A DNA stretch of 28,154 bases from Clostridia bacterium (GCA_017509065.1 JAFWQM010000168.1:1-28154), one strand, 5' to 3'; shown: positions 1-8,638, numbered from the stretch's first letter. Numbers and translations: made by a program. The notes: generated by a model not told the origin, from the sequence alone.

Positions 1-91
1 CTCCAAGTGCCACCCCTTCTTCACCGGCAAGCAGAAGCTGGTGGACAGCGGCGGTCGCGTGGATCGCTTCAAGAAGCGCTTCGGCATCTAA
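1..91 (+). CDS. rpmE: 50S ribosomal protein L31 (bL31), C-terminal fragment
   Basis: The window opens inside this gene; only the last 29 codons and the TAA stop are present. The end contains CHPFFTGKQK and GGRVDRFKKRFGI, which is the characteristic C-terminus of bacterial L31. L31 sits on the central protuberance of the large ribosomal subunit and helps bridge it to the small subunit. The neighbouring DUF1385, prmC and prfA genes make up the usual Firmicutes context for rpmE. The N-terminal part, including any zinc-binding CxxC pair, lies outside the window, so zinc-dependent and zinc-independent forms cannot be fully separated, although the Cys in KCHPF favours the zinc form. Confidence 0.93.
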   Translation, partial: SKCHPFFTGKQKLVDSGGRVDRFKKRFGI

Positions 92-98
92 GCCCCAT

Positions 99-138
99 AA
101 AAGCAGTACCGCCGTACACGGGAGGGTGCTGCTTTTCT
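99..138 (+). terminator. rho-independent terminator after rpmE
   Basis: The 12-nt arms AAAAGCAGTACC (99-110) and GGTGCTGCTTTT (125-136) pair with one G-T wobble. The second arm ends in a T run. It lies 8 nt after the rpmE stop and ends 50 nt before the next start. Confidence 0.75.
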
Positions 139-188
139 CGTTTCGGGGCATTGTGTCAAAATATCATACATATTTGAAAGGATCATCT

Positions 189-1220
189 ATGGCGAAGAAA
201 AACGAAACCGGCGCTTCCTGCCCCCGGGCGGATATCGGCGGCCAGGCGGTGCTGGACGGCGTGATGATGAAAAGCCCGGACGCGGTAGCCGTAGCGGTGC
301 GCCGCCCCAACGGCGATATCGTGGTAAAGCGGGAAGCCTATGAGGCCCCCTCCAAGAAGCATCCCTGGATGGGCCTGCCCTTCATCCGGGGCTCGGTGAA
401 CATGGTGCAGATGATGGGCCTGGGCATGCGGGTGCTGGAGGACAGCATGAAAATGTCCGGCAACGAGGACGCCCAGGAGGAGCCCAGCAAGTTTGAAAAA
501 TGGCTGGCGGCAAAGCTCGGCAAGAACGTGGACAAGGTAGTCATGGCCGTGGCCGTGGTGCTGGCCTTAGCCATGAGCGTGGGCCTGTTCGTGCTGCTGC
601 CCAACACGGTGATCATGCTGTTCCCGCAGAACGCCTCCGGCGGTACGCTGCTGCTCAAAAACCTGGTCAGCGGCCTGATCCGCACTGTGCTTTTGATCAC
701 CTATATCGGCCTGGTGGGCCGCATTCCCGACATGCGCAAAACCTTCCAGTACCACGGGTCGGAGCACAAAACCGTGTACTGCCACGAGCATGACCTGCCC
801 CTCACCCCCAAGAACGCCCAGCAGTTCACCACCCTGCACCCCCGGTGCGGCACCAGCTTCCTGCTGCTGACGTTCATCCTGTCTATCCTGTTCTATTCCA
901 TTATTGACGTGCTGGTGCTGCAATTGACCGGCTTTGACTTGGGCGCCAATTACTTCCTGCGGGTATTAAGCCGCATCATCCTGCTGCCCTGCGTGGCGGG
1001 CATCAGCTATGAGGCCCTCAAAGCCCTGGCCCACGCTGAAACGCCCCTCACCCGCGCCCTGCGCTGGCCCGGCCTGCAAATGCAGCGCCTCACCACCCGC
1101 CAGCCCAGCGACGAACAATGCGAGGTGGCCATCGCCTCCATGAACGCCGCCCTGAACGGCCTGCCCGAGGGCGAAACCACCCCCGAGGGCTGGGTTATCC
1201 TGCATCCTACCCAGGCGTAG
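189..1220 (+). CDS. DUF1385 family membrane protein (YqhQ-like)
   Basis: 343 aa. The start is ATG 189, preceded by GAAAGGA at a spacing of 6; an in-frame TTG upstream has no ribosome binding site and overlaps the rpmE terminator. The protein contains the family signatures GGQAVLDGVMM near the N-terminus, HGSEHKTVYCHE in the middle and HPRCGTSFLLL after it. The conserved His, Glu and Cys residues suggest a metal-dependent membrane protein. About four hydrophobic segments are visible (roughly residues 115-140, 155-180, 230-255 and 265-290 of the mature frame). The family is found in Firmicutes next to rpmE/prmC/prfA; its biochemical role is not established. Family assignment is firm, function unknown. 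Confidence 0.9.
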   Translation: MAKKNETGASCPRADIGGQAVLDGVMMKSPDAVAVAVRRPNGDIVVKREAYEAPSKKHPWMGLPFIRGSVNMVQMMGLGMRVLEDSMKMSGNEDAQEEPSKFEKWLAAKLGKNVDKVVMAVAVVLALAMSVGLFVLLPNTVIMLFPQNASGGTLLLKNLVSGLIRTVLLITYIGLVGRIPDMRKTFQYHGSEHKTVYCHEHDLPLTPKNAQQFTTLHPRCGTSFLLLTFILSILFYSIIDVLVLQLTGFDLGANYFLRVLSRIILLPCVAGISYEALKALAHAETPLTRALRWPGLQMQRLTTRQPSDEQCEVAIASMNAALNGLPEGETTPEGWVILHPTQA

Positions 1221-1252
1221 CGAAACAACGCCTTCTCTTTGCGTGACCGGAA

Positions 1253-1266
1253 CGCCCATATGGGCG
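1253..1266. other. perfect 14-bp palindrome between DUF1385 gene and prmC
   Basis: CGCCCATATGGGCG is self-complementary and lies in the 105-bp gap between the two genes. It could form a 5-bp stem in RNA. No T run follows directly, so it is at best a weak attenuator; a protein-binding site is equally possible. Confidence 0.3.
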
Positions 1267-1325
1267 CTTTCCAGGCTATGAAAAGGGAAGGCTTTTTCTG
1301 TTTTGAAAGTGGAAAGTGAAGATTG

Positions 1326-2171
1326 ATGAACATGCCCACCGTACTGGAAGCCCTGAAAGCAGCGGAAGCACGCTTAAAAAACATCCCCGAACCCCGGCTG
1401 GACGCGGAATACCTGCTGGCAGAAGTGTTGGGAATATCCCGGCTTGAGATACTGCTGAACAAGCGGCGGGAACTGACCGGAAAAGAAGCGGCAGCCTTTG
1501 AAGCGCTGATCGCCCGGCGGGAAGGGCGGGAACCCCTGCAATACATTTTGGGAAATCAGAGCTTCATGGGGTTCGGCATAAAAACAGACAGCCGGGCCCT
1601 GATCCCTCGGTTCGACACGGAGGCCCTGTGCGAGGAAGCGCTGAAATACATCCGGCCCGGCAATCGGGTGCTGGACCTGTGCACCGGTTCCGGGGCGCTG
1701 GCTGTGGCCATCAAAAGGCTGTTCCCCGGCGCGGAGGTCATTGCTTCGGATATCAGCGAAGATGCCCTTTCCCTTGCGAAGGAAAACGCGGAACGGCTGG
1801 GCGCGGATGTGCGCTTTGTTCAGGGTGATCTGTTCACGCCGCTGGCCGATGAACGCTTTCATGTGATCGTGAGCAATCCCCCCTACATCCCGGAGCATCT
1901 GCGGGGACGGCTGCAAGCCGAAGTGGAACGGGAACCTGCCCTGGCCCTGTTCGCGGGGGCGGATGGGCTGGATTTTTACCGGCGCATCGCAAAAGAAGCG
2001 CCTGCACATCTAAATCCCGGCGGCCGGCTGTGCCTGGAGATCGGGGACGGGCAGGGAGACGCGGTGAAAGCCCTGTTATATGAAGAATTTACCGATATTC
2101 AAATCATCAACGACCTGAACGGCCTGCCCCGGGTGGTCAGCGCCAGGATCAAGGAGGGAAAACGGTCATGA
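1326..2171 (+). CDS. prmC: peptide chain release factor N5-glutamine methyltransferase
   Basis: 281 aa from ATG 1326 (a TTG lies one codon earlier; GGAAAGTGAAG upstream serves as a weak ribosome binding site). PrmC methylates the glutamine of the GGQ motif of release factors RF1 and RF2 using S-adenosylmethionine, in the cytosol. The N-terminal helical domain (about 1-75) is followed by the SAM-binding motif [13 protein letters not shown] (about 115-127) and the catalytic SNPPYIP loop (about 180-187), diagnostic of the HemK/PrmC family. It overlaps the start of prfA, its own substrate, by 4 bp (ATGA), which indicates translational coupling. Confidence 0.96.
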   Translation: MNMPTVLEALKAAEARLKNIPEPRLDAEYLLAEVLGISRLEILLNKRRELTGKEAAAFEALIARREGREPLQYILGNQSFMGFGIKTDSRALIPRFDTEALCEEALKYIRPGNRVLDLCTGSGALAVAIKRLFPGAEVIASDISEDALSLAKENAERLGADVRFVQGDLFTPLADERFHVIVSNPPYIPEHLRGRLQAEVEREPALALFAGADGLDFYRRIAKEAPAHLNPGGRLCLEIGDGQGDAVKALLYEEFTDIQIINDLNGLPRVVSARIKEGKRS

Positions 2172-3232
2172 TGGAAGCTCAGTTCGAGGCCATGGAGGGC
2201 CGCTTAGAGGAATTGACCGTGGCCACGGCCCAGCCGGAAATCATCGCCGACGTGCCCAAGTGGCAGGGCATGCTGAAAGAAATGGCCCAGCTGGAACCCG
2301 CCGTGAACGCCTGGCGGCAGTACAGGCAATTGCTGTCCGAAATCGAGCAGGCCAAGGAAATGCGGTCCGATCCGGACATGGGCGACATGGCGGAGGAAGA
2401 ATTAAAGGAATTATTGCCCAGAGAAGAACAGGAACGGGAGCGCTTGCGCCTGTTCCTGATCCCCCACGACCCCAACGACGACCGCAGCGTTGTCATGGAA
2501 ATCCGCCCCGGCGCGGGCGGAGAGGAAGCGGCGCTGTTCGCCGCCCTGCTGCTGCGCATGTACCAGCGCTATGCCGAGCGCAGGGGCTATCAATTTGAGG
2601 CGGTGGATATTTCCGATACGGAGCTGGGCGGCGTGAAGGAAGCGGTGTTCACCCTGAACGGCGTGGGGGCTTTTTCCCGCATGAAATATGAATCCGGCGT
2701 GCACCGCGTCCAGCGGGTGCCCGTCACCGAGGCGGGGGGCCGCATCCACACCTCCACCGCCACCGTAGCCGTGCTGCCCGAGGCGGAGGACGTAGAGGTG
2801 GAAATCAGGCAGGAGGATATCCGCATCGACACCTACCGGGCTTCCGGCCACGGGGGCCAGTACATCAACCGCACCGACTCCGCCGTGCGCATCACCCATA
2901 TGCCCTCCGGGCTGGTGGTGACCTGCCAGGACGAAAAGAGCCAGCTAAAGAATAAAGAAAAGGCCATGAAGGTGCTGAAATCCCGGCTGTATGACCTGTA
3001 CCGCGCCGAAAAGGACGCGGCCTACGCCCAGAACCGCCGTGCGCAGGTGGGCAGCGGCGAACGCAACGAGCGCATCCGCACCTACAATTTCCCCCAGGGC
3101 CGGGTCACCGATCACCGGGTCAATCTGACGCTGTATAAAATCGACGCCATTCTGGACGGCGATCTGGACGAAATCATCGACGCCCTGACCTTGCAGGAAC
3201 AAACGGAAAAATTGAAAAACCTAACGCCATAA
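2168..3232 (+). CDS. prfA: peptide chain release factor 1
   Basis: 354 aa, the normal length for RF1. It recognises UAA and UAG stop codons and triggers peptide release. Visible motifs are the codon-recognition tripeptide PVT in [14 protein letters not shown] (a PxT motif, as expected for RF1 rather than the SPF of RF2) and the catalytic GGQ in [10 protein letters not shown]. The start overlaps the prmC stop as ATGA; AAGGAGGG lies 9 nt upstream. A second ATG follows immediately, so the protein could be one residue shorter. Last gene of the translation operon. Confidence 0.97.
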   Translation: MMEAQFEAMEGRLEELTVATAQPEIIADVPKWQGMLKEMAQLEPAVNAWRQYRQLLSEIEQAKEMRSDPDMGDMAEEELKELLPREEQERERLRLFLIPHDPNDDRSVVMEIRPGAGGEEAALFAALLLRMYQRYAERRGYQFEAVDISDTELGGVKEAVFTLNGVGAFSRMKYESGVHRVQRVPVTEAGGRIHTSTATVAVLPEAEDVEVEIRQEDIRIDTYRASGHGGQYINRTDSAVRITHMPSGLVVTCQDEKSQLKNKEKAMKVLKSRLYDLYRAEKDAAYAQNRRAQVGSGERNERIRTYNFPQGRVTDHRVNLTLYKIDAILDGDLDEIIDALTLQEQTEKLKNLTP

Positions 3233-3262
3233 TCCTTTATTTAGAACCCCTGTGCCTGAAAG

Positions 3263-3333
3263 GCTTTTATGGCTTTCTCGGAAAGGGGTCTGGGGGAAAC
3301 CGCTCTTTGGCCTCCAAAGAGCGGTTTCCCCCA
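3263..3333. repeat. dispersed palindromic repeat, copy A
   Basis: A 20-nt arm starting TGGGGGAAACCGC (3291-3310), a CCT loop and its perfect complement (3314-3333) form a very stable hairpin. The whole block, including the flanking CTTTTATGGCTTTCTCGGA, reappears in inverted orientation at 27609-27680 with only about 3 differences. No T run follows, so this is better read as an interspersed repeat than as the prfA terminator, although it could stop transcription. Confidence 0.8.
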
Positions 3334-3350
3334 GCTCTCCCCCACACGCA

Positions 3351-3385
3351 AAAAGACCCGCCGCGAGGGGAGCGGCGGGCTTTCT
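3351..3385 (+). terminator. rho-independent terminator downstream of prfA
   Basis: CCCGCCGC (3357-3364), loop GAGGGGA and GCGGCGGG (3372-3379), followed by CTTTCTC. A-rich sequence precedes the stem. Probably ends the prmC-prfA transcript. Confidence 0.6.
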
Positions 3386-3387
3386 CA

Positions 3388-3466
3388 GGGAAGCAAAATA
3401 AAAAGGCAGCGGGCTAATGCGCTTCAGCCGAGGGGGCAACTGAAGCCGACCGCGCTGCCGGCTTCC
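3388..3466. other. nested three-stem inverted repeat, possible structured RNA
   Basis: Three stems nest inside one another: GGAAGC (3389-3394) with GCTTCC (3461-3466), GGCAGCG (3405-3411) with CGCTGCC (3453-3459), and CTTCAG (3422-3427) with CTGAAG (3440-3445). It belongs to the 450-bp gene-free stretch after prfA. It has no match to a riboswitch class that I can recognise; it may be a small RNA, an intergenic repeat, or secondary terminator structure. Confidence 0.4.
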
Positions 3467-3613
3467 TTGATGCGTTTATGGTACAGAAGAAATATGTCAA
3501 AAATGTGTCACGTTCTCGTCAAAACAGATTATATTCATGGCCTATCATGCATAATCATAAAAATACAGAAATTGTCATATCTGTCATTTCTCCAAAATGA
3601 CAAGCTGTAAGGA

Positions 3614-3648
3614 AACGCTGCCATCCCGGTCCCCGGCGGCGTTTTTTT
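3614..3648 (+). terminator. strong rho-independent terminator, plus strand, with no obvious plus-strand gene
   Basis: AACGCTGCC (3614-3622) pairs with GGCGGCGTT (3635-3643; one T-G pair), followed by seven T. The nearest plus-strand gene is prfA, 380 bp upstream and already followed by another terminator, so this one may end a transcript carrying the structured element at 3388-3466. Another hairpin (TGTCATTT/AAATGACA, 3582-3602) lies just upstream. Confidence 0.7.
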
Positions 3649-3650
3649 GT

Positions 3651-3677
3651 ATAAAAAAACGGAGGACGCATCCTCCG
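3651..3677 (-). terminator. rho-independent terminator of the coiled-coil gene
   Basis: On the minus strand CGGAGGA, loop TGCG, TCCTCCG, then seven T. It lies 9 bp past the stop codon of the gene at 3686-4174. Confidence 0.85.
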
Positions 3678-3685
3678 CGCGGGCA

Positions 3686-4174
3686 TTACTCCGCAAAGGG
3701 CACCGCCTGAACGCCTTTTCCCGGCAAGGGCGGCGCTTTCTGTTCCCGGATTTCCGGGATGTCTTCCGTTTCCGCGCCGGAAATGGAAAGCTCCGTTACG
3801 GGGGTCAGCAGCATGGAAAGCACCTCGGACAGCCTGCCGGAGGCCGTTTCCCTTTCCGCCGTGAGCGCGTCCGCCGTTTGGCGCTGGGCCTGGGTTTCCT
3901 GCCGCGCGATTTTCAGCGCTTCCAACAGGGCGTCCCGCTCCAAAACCAGGGCCTGGGTCTCCCGCAGCAGATCGTCCCGCTCCTGGGTCAGGGCCGCTTC
4001 CTGTTCCGTCCATTCGTCCTTCTTCTGATCGTACAGGGTCTGGAGCACTTCGTTTTTCCGCGTTTCCTTTTGCATTTCCTCTCGCAGGGCGTTCTTCTGC
4101 CCGGACAGGGAGATCAGCAGCACCGCGCACGCCGCCAGCCCCAGCCATAAGATCACCGTCATCGCTTTGCGCAT
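3686..4174 (-). CDS. small membrane-anchored coiled-coil protein, function unknown
   Basis: 162 aa. The start ATG (4174) follows GAGGAGGAAAAGACC, a strong ribosome binding site, so the longer upstream reading frame is not used. Residues 1-25 (MRKAMTVILWLGLAACAVLL) form a single hydrophobic anchor or uncleaved signal. Residues about 27-135 are rich in Glu, Gln, Arg and Leu in heptad-like spacing (for example LTQERDDLLRETQALVLERD), typical of a long coiled coil. The C-terminus is Pro-rich and low in complexity. The topology suggests an extracytoplasmic coiled coil. I do not recognise a family; it may be lineage-specific. It is monocistronic, with its own terminator, and diverges from the small gene at 4268. 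Confidence 0.75.
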   Translation of the reverse strand: MRKAMTVILWLGLAACAVLLISLSGQKNALREEMQKETRKNEVLQTLYDQKKDEWTEQEAALTQERDDLLRETQALVLERDALLEALKIARQETQAQRQTADALTAERETASGRLSEVLSMLLTPVTELSISGAETEDIPEIREQKAPPLPGKGVQAVPFAE

Positions 4175-4202
4175 GGTCTTTTCCTCCTCGCTTGGTTTCC
4201 AT

Positions 4203-4230
4203 GGTATAAACTGGCCTTTTTCCCCGCAAA
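4203..4230 (-). promoter_or_regulatory. candidate promoter of the coiled-coil gene
   Basis: On the minus strand, -35 TTTGCG (4225-4230) and -10 TATACC (4203-4208) are separated by 16 bp, about 30 bp before the start codon. The hexamers match the consensus only moderately. Confidence 0.35.
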
Positions 4231-4267
4231 ATATGCTTGGGAAACAGAAAAAGGAGGAAGGAAAACC

Positions 4268-4411
4268 ATGGAAACCCAGGGAGCCGCACAAAACGCCCGC
4301 AGCCTGACCGATCTGCTCCGCCGCCGCCGGGACCCGGCGGGCGACTTGCCCTTCGACCCCGACGCGGAGCCGCCGATGGAAGAAGGGGAAGCGCCGAATG
4401 CGCGGAATTAG
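4268..4411 (+). CDS. 47-aa hypothetical protein
   Basis: A short open frame from ATG 4268 to TAG 4411. It has an excellent ribosome binding site (AAGGAGGAAGG ending 5 nt before ATG) and is followed 10 bp later by a GC-rich hairpin terminator, so it is likely real despite its length. The sequence begins METQGAAQNARSLTDLLRRR, carries an arginine cluster and then an acidic, proline-rich tail (DPDAEPPMEEGEAP). There is no membrane segment, cysteine motif or recognisable domain. It diverges from the coiled-coil gene with only 93 bp between start codons. Function unknown. Confidence 0.55.
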   Translation: METQGAAQNARSLTDLLRRRRDPAGDLPFDPDAEPPMEEGEAPNARN

Positions 4412-4421
4412 CGCTTGAAAA

Positions 4422-4466
4422 AACGCGCCGGAGACTGAATGCCAGCCCCCGGCGCGGTTTTATTTT
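4422..4466. terminator. bidirectional terminator between convergent genes
   Basis: CGCGCCGG (4424-4431) pairs with CCGGCGCG (4449-4456). A runs precede it and TTTTATTTT follows, so it can stop the small plus-strand gene and the minus-strand ABC exporter operon, which ends at 4478. Confidence 0.75.
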
Positions 4467-4477
4467 GATGGGCAATA

Positions 4478-6385
4478 TTACGACAGCTCGAACATACCGG
4501 TATACAACTGATAATATTTGCCCTTCTGGGCCAGGAGCTGTTCGTGGTTGCCGCGCTCGATGATCACGCCGTTTTCCAGCACCATGATGGCCTGGGAATT
4601 GCGGACTGTGCTGAGGCGGTGGGCGATCACGAACACGGTGCGGCCCTTCATCAATTCGTCCATGCCCTTTTCGATGAGGGCTTCGGTGCGGGTATCGATG
4701 GAGGAGGTAGCCTCATCCAGGATCAGCACGGGCGGGTCGGCCACGGCAGCCCGGGCGATGGCCAGCAGCTGGCGCTGACCCTGAGACAGGTTGGCCCCGT
4801 CGCCGGTGAGCATGGTATCGTAGCCCTCGGGCAGATGGCTGATGAAGAAATCGGCGTTGGCGATCTTGGCAGCCTTTACGATGTCCTCGTCGGTGGCATC
4901 CAAGCGGCCATAGCGGATGTTCTCTTTCACCGTGCCGGTGAACAGGTGGGTATCCTGAAGCACCATGCCTAAGGAACGCCGCAGATCATCCTTTTTGATC
5001 TTTTCGATGTTGATGCCGTCGTACCGGATCTTGCCGCCCTGAATGTCGTAGAAGCGGTTGATCAGGTTGGTGATGGTGGTTTTGCCCGCGCCGGTGGAGC
5101 CCACGAAGGCGATTTTCTGGCCCGGCTTGGCGTAGAGGGAAATATTGTGCAGCACGATCTTTTCCGGCACATAGCCAAAGGTCACGTCCTCGAACACCAC
5201 GTCGCCCTTCCACTCGGTATAGGTAACGGTGCCGTCGGCCTTGTGGGGATGCTTCCATGCCCACATGCCGGTGCGTTCCTTGCACTCGACGATGTTGCCC
5301 TGAGCGTCTTTTTTCGCCCGCACTAAGGTCACGTAGCCGTCGTCCTTTTCCACCGGTTCGTCCAGCAATTCAAAGATGCGCTCCGCGCCCGCCAGGGCCT
5401 GAAGGATGATGTTGAATTGCTGGGACAGGTTGGAAATGGGCTGGCTGAACTGCCGGGTGAAGGGCAGGAAGGAAATGAGCATGCCCAGGGAAGCGTGTTC
5501 CGGGTCATGGATGATCAGGAGAGAACCCACCAGGGCAATGATCACGTAGGTGATATGGCCCAAGTTGTTCATGATGGGGCCCAACATGCTGGCGAAGGTA
5601 TTGGCCCGGGTGCCCGCCACGCGCACGGCCTCGTTTTTGCCGTCAAAGGCTTCCTTGGCCTTTTCCTCGTGGCAGAACACCTGCACCACCCGCTGGCCCT
5701 CGATGGTTTCTTCAATGTAGCCGTTCAGCGCGCCCACGGCCTTCTGCTGAGCCACGAAATTGGCGCCGGACTTTTTGCCGATGTTGGCGGTGATGAAGAA
5801 CATGACGGGGGTCAGGGCCAGGACGAGCAGGGTCATCCAGATGTTGAGCTGCACCATATAATAGAGCGAGAACACCACGGAGAACAGGGAGCTCACCGCC
5901 TGGGGGAAAGACTGGGACAGGAATTCCCGCAGGGTGTCGGTGTCGTTGGTGTAGCGGCTCATGATCTCGCCGTGGGTGCGCTGGTCGAAGTACCGGATGG
6001 GCAGGTCCTCCATGTGGGTGAACATTTCCTTGCGCAGGTGGTTCAGGGTGGAGGTGGACACCATCATCATCATCCGGTTATAGAAGAACTGGGCGGCGGC
6101 TCCGGCGAAATACATGAGCATCAGGGTCGTTAAGAACTGGAAGAAGGGGCCGTAATCCACGCTTGACCCGGCCAGGAAAGTTTCGGCCATAGGCCGCAGG
6201 TAATCGTCCACCACGGATTTGAGCAGATAGGTGCCGGTGGTGGAGGCTAAGGTCGCGCCTAAAATGCACAGGGAAACCAGGATCAGGCGCACTTTGTGGG
6301 GCTTTAAGTAGCCCAGCAGGCGGCGCAGGGTGCCCTTGGCGTTCTTGGGCTTTGCCATCGGTCCTTTCGGTCCATGCGGAGGCAT
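4478..6385 (-). CDS. ABC exporter, half-transporter with intact catalytic site (heterodimer partner)
   Basis: 635 aa. An N-terminal type IV (exporter) transmembrane domain with six helices (about residues 35-330) is followed by an ABC ATPase domain. Visible motifs: Walker A GSTGAGKTT (429-437), Q-loop Gln 477, signature LSQGQ (533-537), Walker B VLILDE with catalytic Glu 558, and an H-loop IAHRLS. About 50 extra residues lie between the two domains (about 345-395), as in several clostridial members. It starts directly after the stop of the preceding subunit (TAA then ATG); a second ATG nine codons in also has an AAAGGA nearby. Together with the next subunit it should form a heterodimeric multidrug or lipid exporter of the BmrCD/TM287-288 type. 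The substrate cannot be read from sequence. Confidence 0.93.
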   Translation of the reverse strand: MPPHGPKGPMAKPKNAKGTLRRLLGYLKPHKVRLILVSLCILGATLASTTGTYLLKSVVDDYLRPMAETFLAGSSVDYGPFFQFLTTLMLMYFAGAAAQFFYNRMMMMVSTSTLNHLRKEMFTHMEDLPIRYFDQRTHGEIMSRYTNDTDTLREFLSQSFPQAVSSLFSVVFSLYYMVQLNIWMTLLVLALTPVMFFITANIGKKSGANFVAQQKAVGALNGYIEETIEGQRVVQVFCHEEKAKEAFDGKNEAVRVAGTRANTFASMLGPIMNNLGHITYVIIALVGSLLIIHDPEHASLGMLISFLPFTRQFSQPISNLSQQFNIILQALAGAERIFELLDEPVEKDDGYVTLVRAKKDAQGNIVECKERTGMWAWKHPHKADGTVTYTEWKGDVVFEDVTFGYVPEKIVLHNISLYAKPGQKIAFVGSTGAGKTTITNLINRFYDIQGGKIRYDGINIEKIKKDDLRRSLGMVLQDTHLFTGTVKENIRYGRLDATDEDIVKAAKIANADFFISHLPEGYDTMLTGDGANLSQGQRQLLAIARAAVADPPVLILDEATSSIDTRTEALIEKGMDELMKGRTVFVIAHRLSTVRNSQAIMVLENGVIIERGNHEQLLAQKGKYYQLYTGMFELS

Positions 6386-8128
6386 TTACGCCACCCCCTT
6401 CTGCTGGGAAGTGTACACTTCCCGGTAAATTTCGCTGCGCCGCATCAGCTCGTCGTGGGTGCCGAAATCCATGACCTTTCCTTCGTCCAGCACCAGGATA
6501 TGGTCGGCTTCCATCACGGAGGTGATGCGCTGGGCGATGATGATCTTGGTGGTGTCCGCCATCTGGGTGCGCAGGGCTTCCCGGATGCGGGCGTCGGTGG
6601 CGGTGTCCACGGCGCTGGTGGCATCGTCCAGAATCATGATCTTGGGCTTTTTGAGCAGGGCCCTTGCGATGCACAGGCGCTGCTTCTGGCCGCCGGACAC
6701 GTTCACGCCGCCCTGGCCCAGATCGGTTTCATAGCCGTCCGGGAAGGAGCGGACGAACTCGTCCGCCGCCGCCGCCTGGCAGGCCGCGGTGATTTCCTCG
6801 TCGGTGGCGTTTTCATCGCCCCAGCGCAGGTTTTCTTTGATGGTGCCGGAGAACAGCACGTTCTTTTGCAGCACCATGGCTACCTGGTCGCGCAGGGCGT
6901 GGATATCGTACTTGCGCACGTCCTGGCCGCCCACCAGGAGGCTGCCGCTGGTAATATCGTACAGGCGCGGGATCAGGGACACCAAGGTGGTCTTGGCCGA
7001 GCCCGTGCCGCCGATGACGCCGATGGTTTCCCCGGATTTGATCTTCAGATTGATGTCCGTCAGCACCAAATGATTGGGGTCGCCCTGGTAGGAGAAATTC
7101 ACGTGATCGAACACGATGCTGCCGTCCTTGACTTCCGTGAGGGCGTTTTCCGGGCTGGCGATATCCGGCGCTTCCTCCAGCACCTCGGAGATACGGGCGA
7201 TGGAGGCCCGGGACAGCACGAAGCCGAGGAACAGGAAGGAGAGCATCATGAGGGCCATCAAAATCTGGGTGATATAGGTAATAAAGGCCGTCAGATCGCC
7301 GAAAGCCATGTTGCCCTGTACGATCCGCATGCCGCCTAAGTACAGCACGGCCACGATGCAGCCGTTCATGAGGATGTTCATGATGGGGCCGTTCCACAGC
7401 ACGATCTTTTCCGCGGCCCGCTGGGTGGCGGTCACGTCGTCGGCTGAGGCGGCGAACTTTTCTTTTTCATGGGTGGCCCGCACGAACGCTTTCACCACCC
7501 GGATGGCGATCAGGTTTTCCTGCACGGAGCTGTTCAGGGCGTCGTACTTCTTCATCATGATCTGGAACCGGGGGAAGGCCAGCTTCATGATGATGGCGAT
7601 GGCAGCCGCCAAGATGGGAATGGCGATGGCCAGGATCACCACCAGGGAAGACTGGAGCTGCAAAGCCATGACCAGGGCCATCACCAGCATGATGGGAGAA
7701 CGCACCGCCATGCGCACCACCATCATCACCGTGCCCTGCACCTGGTTCACATCCGTGGTCAGGCGGGTGACCAGGGAGGCGGTGGAGAAATGGTCGATAT
7801 TCTTAAAGGAAAAATGCTGCACCTTTTCAAACAGCGCCTGCCGCAGGTTCCGGCTGAAGCCAAACGCGCCCTTGCTGGAAAGGTAGCTGCCCAACATGCC
7901 GAAAGCCATGGAGGACAGCGCCATGAGCACCATCAGCCCGCCGTACAGAAGCACCTGGGATATATCGCCCGTCTCCTGGCTTTTGGGAATGGCGTTGTTG
8001 ATCAGGTTGGCGGTCATCAGCGGAATGGTGGTTTCCATGGCCACCTCCCCGATCATGGAAACGGGGCACAGAATAAGATATTTCCCATAATTCCCCGCGT
8101 ATGTTCGGATCATTTTGCCGATTTTCAC
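6386..8128 (-). CDS. ABC exporter, half-transporter with degenerate catalytic site (heterodimer partner)
   Basis: 580 aa from a GTG start (8128) that overlaps the MarR stop as GTGA, with GAGGAGG about 10 nt upstream; the open frame extends further upstream but inside marR and without a ribosome binding site. Six transmembrane helices are followed by an ATPase domain with Walker A GGTGSAKTT (about 373-381), signature VSGGQKQR and Walker B IMILDDATSAVD. The residue after the Walker B Asp is Asp instead of the catalytic Glu, the usual mark of the degenerate nucleotide site in heterodimeric exporters; the other subunit keeps Glu. It is translationally coupled at both ends, so equal amounts of the two halves are expected. 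Confidence 0.93.
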   Translation of the reverse strand: MKIGKMIRTYAGNYGKYLILCPVSMIGEVAMETTIPLMTANLINNAIPKSQETGDISQVLLYGGLMVLMALSSMAFGMLGSYLSSKGAFGFSRNLRQALFEKVQHFSFKNIDHFSTASLVTRLTTDVNQVQGTVMMVVRMAVRSPIMLVMALVMALQLQSSLVVILAIAIPILAAAIAIIMKLAFPRFQIMMKKYDALNSSVQENLIAIRVVKAFVRATHEKEKFAASADDVTATQRAAEKIVLWNGPIMNILMNGCIVAVLYLGGMRIVQGNMAFGDLTAFITYITQILMALMMLSFLFLGFVLSRASIARISEVLEEAPDIASPENALTEVKDGSIVFDHVNFSYQGDPNHLVLTDINLKIKSGETIGVIGGTGSAKTTLVSLIPRLYDITSGSLLVGGQDVRKYDIHALRDQVAMVLQKNVLFSGTIKENLRWGDENATDEEITAACQAAAADEFVRSFPDGYETDLGQGGVNVSGGQKQRLCIARALLKKPKIMILDDATSAVDTATDARIREALRTQMADTTKIIIAQRITSVMEADHILVLDEGKVMDFGTHDELMRRSEIYREVYTSQQKGVA

Positions 8129-8616
8129 TTGTTTACATCCTCCTCTTCTTCCTGGGCCTGCCGGGCCAGCTTCCATATGGTCAAATGGCGGTCGTTTTCG
8201 TCGGCTAAGTTATCGAACATTTTCTCGCAGGCCCTGCGGAAGACCGCCACTTCGTCGTCCGTCATGCCGGAAAACATTTTTTGGTCCAGAGCTTCAAACT
8301 GGCGTCGGTTTTCTTCCATCCGCCCCATGCCCGTGCCGGTAATATAAAGCTGATTGCGCCGGGCGTCCTTATCGTCGGGCGTACGGGTGACATACCCCGC
8401 CTTTTCCAGCCGTTTCAGGCTGGCCGCCGCCGAAGCGGGAGTCACGTCCAATTCGTCCGCCGCTTCCTTCTGGGTGCATCCGGGGTGGCAGCGGATGTAT
8501 TCCAGCAGCCGGGGCTGGCCCGGATGCAGCCCGGAATCCGCCATCAGGCTGCGCGCTTTGATCCGCCGCAAAAGTTCCAGCCGGTGCATGGCCCCCACGG
8601 CTTCGTAATAGTCCAT
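8125..8616 (-). CDS. MarR-family transcriptional regulator of the ABC exporter operon
   Basis: 163 aa, the normal MarR length. A winged helix-turn-helix is visible: QPRLLEYIRCHPGCTQKEAA, then ELDVTPASAAASLKRLEKAG (recognition helix region, about 57-76) and the wing RTPDDKDARRNQLYIT. The start ATG follows GAAGGGAGCG. It is the first gene of the operon and overlaps the first exporter gene by 4 bp. A consensus promoter and a 27-bp palindrome lie directly upstream, so it very likely represses its own operon and is released by a ligand, perhaps a transported compound. Confidence 0.92.
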   Translation of the reverse strand: MDYYEAVGAMHRLELLRRIKARSLMADSGLHPGQPRLLEYIRCHPGCTQKEAADELDVTPASAAASLKRLEKAGYVTRTPDDKDARRNQLYITGTGMGRMEENRRQFEALDQKMFSGMTDDEVAVFRRACEKMFDNLADENDRHLTIWKLARQAQEEEEDVNK

Positions 8617-8638
8617 TGCTTCGCTCCCTTCAAAAAAA

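Noticed and set aside
3388..3466. Known riboswitch class
   Set aside because: I recognise no conserved riboswitch core, and there is no suitable gene downstream on the same strand.
4478..8128. The exporter pair as the transporter for the double-glycine peptides
   Set aside because: Neither subunit has an N-terminal C39 peptidase domain, and the operon lies about 16 kb away.
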